5,704 nucleotides of DNA, taken from contig JBOHER010000370.1 in the NCBI GenBank assembly GCA_050701115.1, positions 1 to 5,704 of the forward strand, read 5' to 3'. Source of the stretch: JBOHER01 sp050701115 (GTDB taxonomy: Bacteria > Actinomycetota > Actinomycetes > Mycobacteriales > Pseudonocardiaceae). The notes beneath the pieces were generated by a model. It searched no databases. It saw only the letters and a list, made by a program, of their open reading frames with translations, and was not told the origin of the DNA. Shown here one piece after another: positions 1-5,704 of the stretch. The translations under genes and the position numbers were made by a program. Every line of letters begins with the position of its first letter. Positions within the stretch are counted from its first letter, which is position 1.

Positions 1-24
1 GATCAGCTGCGCCCGCGCCCCCGG

Positions 25-370
25 TCAGGCCACGAAGGCCCGGACCTGCGCAGAGATGGTCTCGTCGCACGGCGACCACCAGGTGCCGTAGTCAAACCGA
101 TCCTGGAGTCTCGTCGCCGTCGTTGAGCGTGGTGAGGAACTCCGACCCCGGCAGCATCTCAGCACAGGGCGGGTCGAGCAGGGAACACAAGCCTGCCGTT
201 TCCGTGCCGTGGTTGGGGCCTGCCAAGGAGACCCAGTCGTCGACCTTCTCGGTGCCGCCAGCGAACTTGACGAACCAGCGGGAGTTGAGCCCGCCCATGG
301 AGTGGGCAGTGAAGTCGGCGAGCATGCCGGTCCAGTTGGTACTGCTTCCGTTGTAGCCGTGCACGAACAC
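25..370 (-). pseudogene. Decayed class-2 lipase/esterase (alpha/beta hydrolase) remnant
   Basis: The minus strand carries clear blocks of a secreted actinobacterial class-2 lipase: FVHGYNG (oxyanion loop, about 346-367), the nucleophile elbow AHSMGG (Ser codon 299-301), DDWVSLAGPNHGT, then GDETPGSV, and in another frame DYGTWWSPCDE followed by QVRAFVA and a TGA at 25-27. Three lesions are visible. About 45 residues normally lying between the NW..M..DF block and AHSMGG are missing (junction near 310/311). One extra base in the AAA run at 94-96 shifts the frame between GSV and DYGTWW. About 30 residues after CDETI are missing (junction near 54/55), which removes the segment that carries the catalytic histidine. 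The probable catalytic Asp (codon 64-66) remains. There is no signal peptide, because homology stops near 370 at a junction with another gene relic. Lesion sizes rest on my memory of family sequences. The family call is firm and the pseudogene call is strong. Confidence 0.85.
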
Positions 371-499
371 CCGAACACGCTCGACTACCGGCTGCACCGG
401 GTCGCGGAGATCACCGGCCTCGAGGTGACCGAGCCGGACGGGATCCGGGTGCTTGCCGCCGCACTGACGGCCGACGACGTGCGGCGTGGGGACGCCTAC
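359..499 (+). pseudogene. C-terminal helix-turn-helix fragment of a PucR/CdaR-type transcriptional regulator
   Basis: Plus-strand codons from about 359 read HEHPNTLDYRLHRVAEITG and continue with LEVTEPDGIRVLAAALTADDV. This matches the C-terminal DNA-binding domain of PucR/CdaR-type regulators (HTH_30 type, with typical H-x-N-T-x-x-YRL and RVxExTGL blocks). Only the last ~40-45 residues are present. The N-terminal sensory part is absent, because the DNA just upstream encodes a lipase relic on the other strand. Homology fades after DDVRR near 487. The frame then runs without a stop into the 21-bp repeats, so the native stop also appears lost or overwritten. No start codon or ribosome binding site belongs to it. 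It is probably a non-functional scar of a deletion or recombination. Recognition of the HTH block is by pattern memory. Confidence 0.7.
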
Positions 500-552
500 G
501 AGTTGGCCGATTCAGGCGGCGAGTTGGCCGATTCAGGCGGCGAGTTGGCCGA
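500..552. repeat. 21-bp direct tandem repeat array A (2.5 copies)
   Basis: The unit is GAGTTGGCCGA followed by TTCAGGCGGC. It occurs perfectly at 500-520 and 521-541. A third copy at 542-552 matches the first 11 bases and then decays (13 of 21 over the full unit). Being 21 bp long, it keeps any reading frame open; on the plus strand in the frame of the PucR relic it reads ELADSGG repeated. Within the unit GCC and GGC form a short inverted pair. It directly follows the point where PucR homology is lost. Confidence 0.9.
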
Positions 553-588
553 CAGGACTTGCGTTTGTGTGCGCGGATCGCGGTTTCG

Positions 589-651
589 CGTACCCGAATG
601 TCGGACACCCGTACCCGAATGTCGGACACCCGTACGCAGAGCGCGGACACA
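589..651. repeat. 21-bp direct tandem repeat array B (2 perfect copies plus 1 degenerate)
   Basis: The unit is CGTACCCGAATG followed by TCGGACACC. It is perfect at 589-609 and 610-630; a degenerate third copy at 631-651 matches at 14 of 21 positions. Each perfect unit contains a small inverted repeat, CCGA-ATG-TCGG (594-604 and 615-625). The array lies 36 bp from array A and ends 9 bp short of the MBL-hydrolase stop, so it occupies that gene's 3' flank. It reads as a 7-residue repeat (YPNVGHP on plus), but I see no sign that it is translated. Confidence 0.9.
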
Positions 652-659
652 CCCTCTGC

Positions 660-1337
660 TCACCAGCCCCGCTCGCGCCATTCACCGAGCTTGGGCCGCT
701 CCGTGCCGATCGTGGAGTCGTCGCCGTGACCGGGGTAGAACCAGGTGTCGTCGGGCAGCACGTTGAAGAGCCGCTCCTCGACGTCGTTGATCAGCGAGGT
801 GAAGGCCTCCGGCGACCAGGTTTTCCCGACGCCGCCGGGGAACAGCGAGTCGCCGGTGAACAGTTGCGGGTGGCCGCCAGGATCCCGGTAGAGCAGCGCG
901 ATCGAGCCCGGGGTGTGCCCGCGCAAGTGGATCACCTCGAGCTCGCAGTCACCGACCGACACGGTGTCGCCGTGCTCGAGCAGGAAGTCCGGCGGCACGG
1001 GCAGCGGGCCGGCATCGGCCGAGTGCGCCGCGGTATTGGACCCGTTGGCGCCCGCTACCGCGCCGAGTGCCTGCCAGTGATCACCATGCTGGTGCGTGGT
1101 GACGATCGTGCGGAGCGTCGGGCGATCCTGTCCATACCCGATCAGATCCGAGATCCGCTCGGGTTCGTTGGCCGCATCGATCAACAACGCTTCGCCGCTG
1201 CGCCTGCAGACCAGCAGGTAGGTGTTGTTGTCCATCGGGCCGACCGACAGTTTGGTGATGGTGAGCGCGTCCAGCGTGCGGCGCGTGGCGTCTCCGCCCG
1301 GCTCGACGTGACCGGTGTACTCGTCAACGATGTGCAC
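660..1337 (-). CDS. MBL-fold metallo-hydrolase (glyoxalase II-like)
   Basis: This is an intact metallo-beta-lactamase-fold hydrolase of 225 residues from the start chosen here. All the metal-binding motifs are present: THQHGDHW (His82, His84, Asp86, His87), RGHTPGS (His141), TGDSLF (Asp163) and YPGHG (His204). They imply a two-metal, probably zinc, site acting on a thioester or similar hydrolysable bond. The conserved N-terminal blocks YTGHVEPGG and SVGPMDNNTYLL resemble M. tuberculosis Rv1637c, whose gene lies next to uvrA. No signal peptide is seen, so it should be cytoplasmic. The GTG at 1337 is preferred because homology begins right after it and a TAATGT -10-like box sits 7 nt upstream, suggesting a leaderless mRNA. 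An in-frame GTG at 1403 would add 22 low-complexity residues without a visible Shine-Dalgarno; a GTG at 1346 is also possible. The substrate is unknown; glyoxalase II is the nearest characterised relative type, not a proven activity. Confidence 0.9.
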   Translation of the reverse strand: MHIVDEYTGHVEPGGDATRRTLDALTITKLSVGPMDNNTYLLVCRRSGEALLIDAANEPERISDLIGYGQDRPTLRTIVTTHQHGDHWQALGAVAGANGSNTAAHSADAGPLPVPPDFLLEHGDTVSVGDCELEVIHLRGHTPGSIALLYRDPGGHPQLFTGDSLFPGGVGKTWSPEAFTSLINDVEERLFNVLPDDTWFYPGHGDDSTIGTERPKLGEWRERGW

Positions 1338-1344
1338 GGCCACC

Positions 1345-1350
1345 ACATTA
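1345..1350 (-). promoter_or_regulatory. Candidate -10 box for leaderless MBL-hydrolase transcript
   Basis: On the minus strand TAATGT fits the actinobacterial TANNNT -10 pattern. It ends 7 nt before the GTG at 1337, so transcription would begin at or next to the start codon. No convincing -35 is seen at 17-19 nt spacing (GGAGCC or thereabouts). This is an inference from one hexamer and a position. Confidence 0.35.
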
Positions 1351-1447
1351 GGGCCAGGGTCACTTCCGGCTCCACCCGTGTCGGCGTGACCCCACCACGA
1401 CACGTACGGTCGTCGGAAAATCCGCCGCCGCCGACCGTTGGGATGCC

Positions 1448-2713
1448 GTGCCTAGCAGCCCCGTGCCCCGTACGCCGGGACGCAGCGCCACGCCTGCGCA
1501 ACGCACGGTGAACTGGGATCTCATCCGGGTGATCGCGGTACTCGGCGTGATCGTCGGCCACATCACCTATCGCGGCGTGCGGAACCACCCCGAACTCGCC
1601 GGGTACCCCTTCGAGTTCGGTGCGCAGTTCGGTGCCGCGACGCTGCTTGCGGTGTCCGGGTACTTCGTGTGCGTCACGATCCGGAAGGGCGACCGGGCCA
1701 CCTGGTACCGGAGCCGGTTGGCGCGCATCCTGCCCGCGTATCTCGTCGCCGCCGCGGTCACCTATGTCCTCACCCGGTATGCGGTGCTGTCCTTCAACGG
1801 ATGGCAGGCAGAGCCCGGCCTGTTCGGCGCGCTGTTCGGCGACCCCGTCCGGCCGCAGACCGTCGAGGCTGCCGGGCCTGCGGACTGGTACCTGCCCGGC
1901 ACAAGTGACCTGCTGGCCAATCTGACGCTGACGTTCGGCTGGAGTGCGGAACTGCGGATGCTGGACGGGTCGTACTGGACCCTTCCCGTGCAGGTCATGG
2001 CGTTCACGGCGGCCGCGGCGCTGTGGCCGACCCGCTGGCGCGGCGGCAAGCACATCACCGCGCTGGTGTGGGGTCTGCTGGTGCTCCCGTTCGTGGCCCG
2101 GCTGTTCATCCTGCTGCCCGAGGAGTATCTCGGTGCGGTGTCCACGGGGTATTCGGCGACCGGCTTGTGGCGGGCCTACCTGTTCGCCATCGGTGTGGCC
2201 ATCTGGCTGTGGTCCCGCGACCGGATCTCGACCGCGCAGCTGTCCGGATTGGCGACCTGCGCCGTCGGCGCGCACGCCCTGGACTCCGAGCACAATCTGA
2301 CCTCGGCACTCGGATACGCGGTGATGCTGTGCCTGATCTGCGCCGCGGCCAAGGGCCCCGACTGGGACACTCCACTACTGACGGCGTTACGTCGCCCGAT
2401 CGCCTGGCTCGCGGGCATCAGCTTCGGCGTGTACCTGGTACACCAGCATCTGGGTTACCTGCTCGCCCGGGTGCTCGTCGATGCCGGTGTGCCCGCCGTG
2501 CCGCGGATGGTGCTCATCACCGTGGCGGCGGTTGTGGCAGGCTGGTTGTTGACGGAGCTGGTGGAGCGTCCGGCGCATCGATTCCTCACCGGGGGCCGTA
2601 GGCAACGCGCCACGGCGCGAAGTTGGCAGAAGACCCCCGAGCAAGAACTCGATGACCTGGTGAAAGAGTTGCCAGGGAAGCCGAGGCCGGTTTCTGTCGG
2701 TGGCGCGTCCTAG
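1448..2713 (+). CDS. Acyltransferase 3 family membrane protein (OafA/YrhL-like)
   Basis: This 421-residue polytopic protein has the layout of the acyltransferase-3 family, which moves acyl groups onto extracytoplasmic sugars, lipids or secondary metabolites. A short hydrophilic N-terminus (1-23) leads to NWDLIRVIAVLGVIVGH with the conserved His38, then LLAVSGYFV (66-74) and the R..L.RILPAY block (90-98). The family's 'W-S-L-x-V-E' region reads YWTLPVQ (176-182), with Gln where many members have Glu. Further hydrophobic segments lie around 181-193, 203-223, 240-255, 262-278, 284-300, 317-345 and 352-372, giving roughly ten membrane spans. It ends with the typical LVERPAHRFL (371-380) and a charged tail of about 40 residues, probably cytoplasmic. 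The GTG at 1448 is the first in-frame start; no strong Shine-Dalgarno precedes it, and GTGs at 1463 and 1508 are alternatives. It is divergent from the MBL gene and 74 bp upstream of uvrA. The acceptor cannot be told from sequence. Confidence 0.88.
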   Translation: MPSSPVPRTPGRSATPAQRTVNWDLIRVIAVLGVIVGHITYRGVRNHPELAGYPFEFGAQFGAATLLAVSGYFVCVTIRKGDRATWYRSRLARILPAYLVAAAVTYVLTRYAVLSFNGWQAEPGLFGALFGDPVRPQTVEAAGPADWYLPGTSDLLANLTLTFGWSAELRMLDGSYWTLPVQVMAFTAAAALWPTRWRGGKHITALVWGLLVLPFVARLFILLPEEYLGAVSTGYSATGLWRAYLFAIGVAIWLWSRDRISTAQLSGLATCAVGAHALDSEHNLTSALGYAVMLCLICAAAKGPDWDTPLLTALRRPIAWLAGISFGVYLVHQHLGYLLARVLVDAGVPAVPRMVLITVAAVVAGWLLTELVERPAHRFLTGGRRQRATARSWQKTPEQELDDLVKELPGKPRPVSVGGAS

Positions 2714-2716
2714 CAT
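2695..2716 (+). promoter_or_regulatory. PafBC-type (RecA-independent) DNA-damage promoter of uvrA
   Basis: The sequence TGTCGGTG (2695-2702), exactly 8 nt, then TAGCAT (2711-2716) fits the RecA-NDp consensus known from mycobacteria, TTGTCRGTG-N8-TAGNNT, at every specified position except the first T (here C). In mycobacteria this motif is bound by PafBC and drives damage-inducible repair genes; the recA P1 promoter has the same layout. The -10 overlaps the acyltransferase stop TAG (2711-2713) and the upstream element lies in its last codons. Expected transcription start is near 2722-2724, giving a leader of about 65 nt before the uvrA GTG. The match is seen directly; function is inferred. Confidence 0.72.
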
Positions 2717-2771
2717 GGTGGCGGCCTGCCGGGTAGGGATCGCAGGCGTCTGTTCCATACTGACTCCATAG

Positions 2772-2787
2772 CCGAAGGGACCTTCGG
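2772..2787 (+). promoter_or_regulatory. Inverted repeat enclosing the uvrA ribosome binding site
   Basis: CCGAAGG (2772-2778) and CCTTCGG (2781-2787) are perfect 7-bp arms around GA, and the right arm touches the GTG start at 2788. In RNA this would be a 6-bp stem with a GGAC loop. The left arm and loop hold the only good Shine-Dalgarno-like stretch, GAAGGGA (2774-2780), with AAGG 9 nt before the start. The structure could hide the binding site or, as DNA, act as an operator. The symmetry is certain; the role is inferred. Confidence 0.5.
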
Positions 2788-5643
<2,856 letters not shown>

Positions 5644-5694
5644 CTGCGGAGTAGCCGCGTAATGGTGTGCAAGTCCGGTATGAAGGGAGCTTTA

Positions 5695-5704
5695 GTGCGC
5701 ATCA
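5695..5704 (+). CDS. Start of an unidentified gene, cut by the window edge
   Basis: A strong Shine-Dalgarno-like AAGGGAG (5683-5689) is followed after 5 nt by GTG CGC ATC (5695-5703), reading M-R-I. An in-frame ATG at 5680 (M-K-G-A-L-V-R-I) is possible but would place the Shine-Dalgarno inside the gene. It lies 51 bp after the uvrA stop on the same strand, so co-transcription with uvrA is possible. Too little remains to name a product. Confidence 0.45.

Noticed and set aside
500..651. CRISPR array
   Set aside because: The repeats are contiguous with no unique spacers, and there are no cas genes. They are simple tandem repeats.
1397..1413. ACGAC-N7-GTCGT inverted repeat in the divergent region as an operator
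   Set aside because: Five-bp arms of GC-rich sequence arise often by chance and nothing else supports it; kept only as a note.
486..1511. Long plus-strand open frame through the repeats and opposite the MBL gene
   Set aside because: Beyond the repeats it is the antisense of a gene with a complete set of MBL motifs. Its translation is Arg/Val/Gly-rich with no recognisable domain; such frames are expected in high-GC DNA.
1181..2293. Long minus-strand open frame opposite the acyltransferase start and the MBL 5' end
   Set aside because: It overlaps two well-supported genes and gives a low-complexity Arg/Gly/Gln/Pro product. It is a shadow.
2756..2761. CATACT as an alternative -10 for uvrA
   Set aside because: It matches TATAAT at 4 of 6, but no -35 is visible at proper spacing. 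The upstream PafBC-type motif is much stronger, though a second weak promoter cannot be excluded.
5646..5658. GCGG-AGTAG-CCGC hairpin just after the uvrA stop as a terminator
   Set aside because: The stem is only 4-5 bp and no T run follows. Another gene begins within 51 bp on the same strand, so termination here is not supported.
5655..5704. Less GC-rich tail after uvrA as the 5' end of a group II intron or mobile element
   Set aside because: The 'GTGCAAGTCCGGTATG' stretch recalls intron-like text, but no domain structure can be judged in 50 bases. A Shine-Dalgarno plus GTG explains it better.

Overview
The window is high-GC DNA from an actinobacterium. Most codons end in G or C, GTG starts are frequent, and the UvrA zinc-module variant and a PafBC-type damage promoter both have actinobacterial character. 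The best guess is the order Pseudonocardiales (an Amycolatopsis-like organism), by general resemblance only; no search was possible.

Layout: positions 1-659 contain no intact gene. They hold a decayed class-2 lipase on the minus strand, fused at its head to the last ~45 codons of a PucR/CdaR-type regulator on the plus strand. Two adjacent arrays of 21-bp tandem repeats follow. Positions 660-1337 (minus) encode an intact metallo-beta-lactamase-fold hydrolase of the glyoxalase II type. It is divergent from an OafA-type membrane acyltransferase at 1448-2713 (plus). A 74-bp gap then leads to uvrA at 2788-5643 (plus), complete and with all key motifs. The last bases carry a good ribosome binding site and the first codons of another plus-strand gene, cut by the window edge.

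The most informative regulatory signals sit around the start of uvrA. A sequence matching the RecA-independent DNA-damage promoter recognised by PafBC in mycobacteria (TGTCGGTG, 8 nt, TAGCAT) overlaps the last codons and stop of the acyltransferase gene. It would drive uvrA with a leader of about 65 nt. A 7-bp-arm inverted repeat then covers the uvrA ribosome binding site and ends directly at the GTG start. UvrA is the damage-recognition subunit of nucleotide excision repair, so damage induction fits its role.

The genes do not form an obvious new system. The MBL hydrolase and uvrA are neighbours in Mycobacterium tuberculosis too (Rv1637c and Rv1638, from memory), so this looks like an old neighbourhood with an acyltransferase gene between them. 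The left end looks like a site of gene decay and recombination, with repeats at its border.
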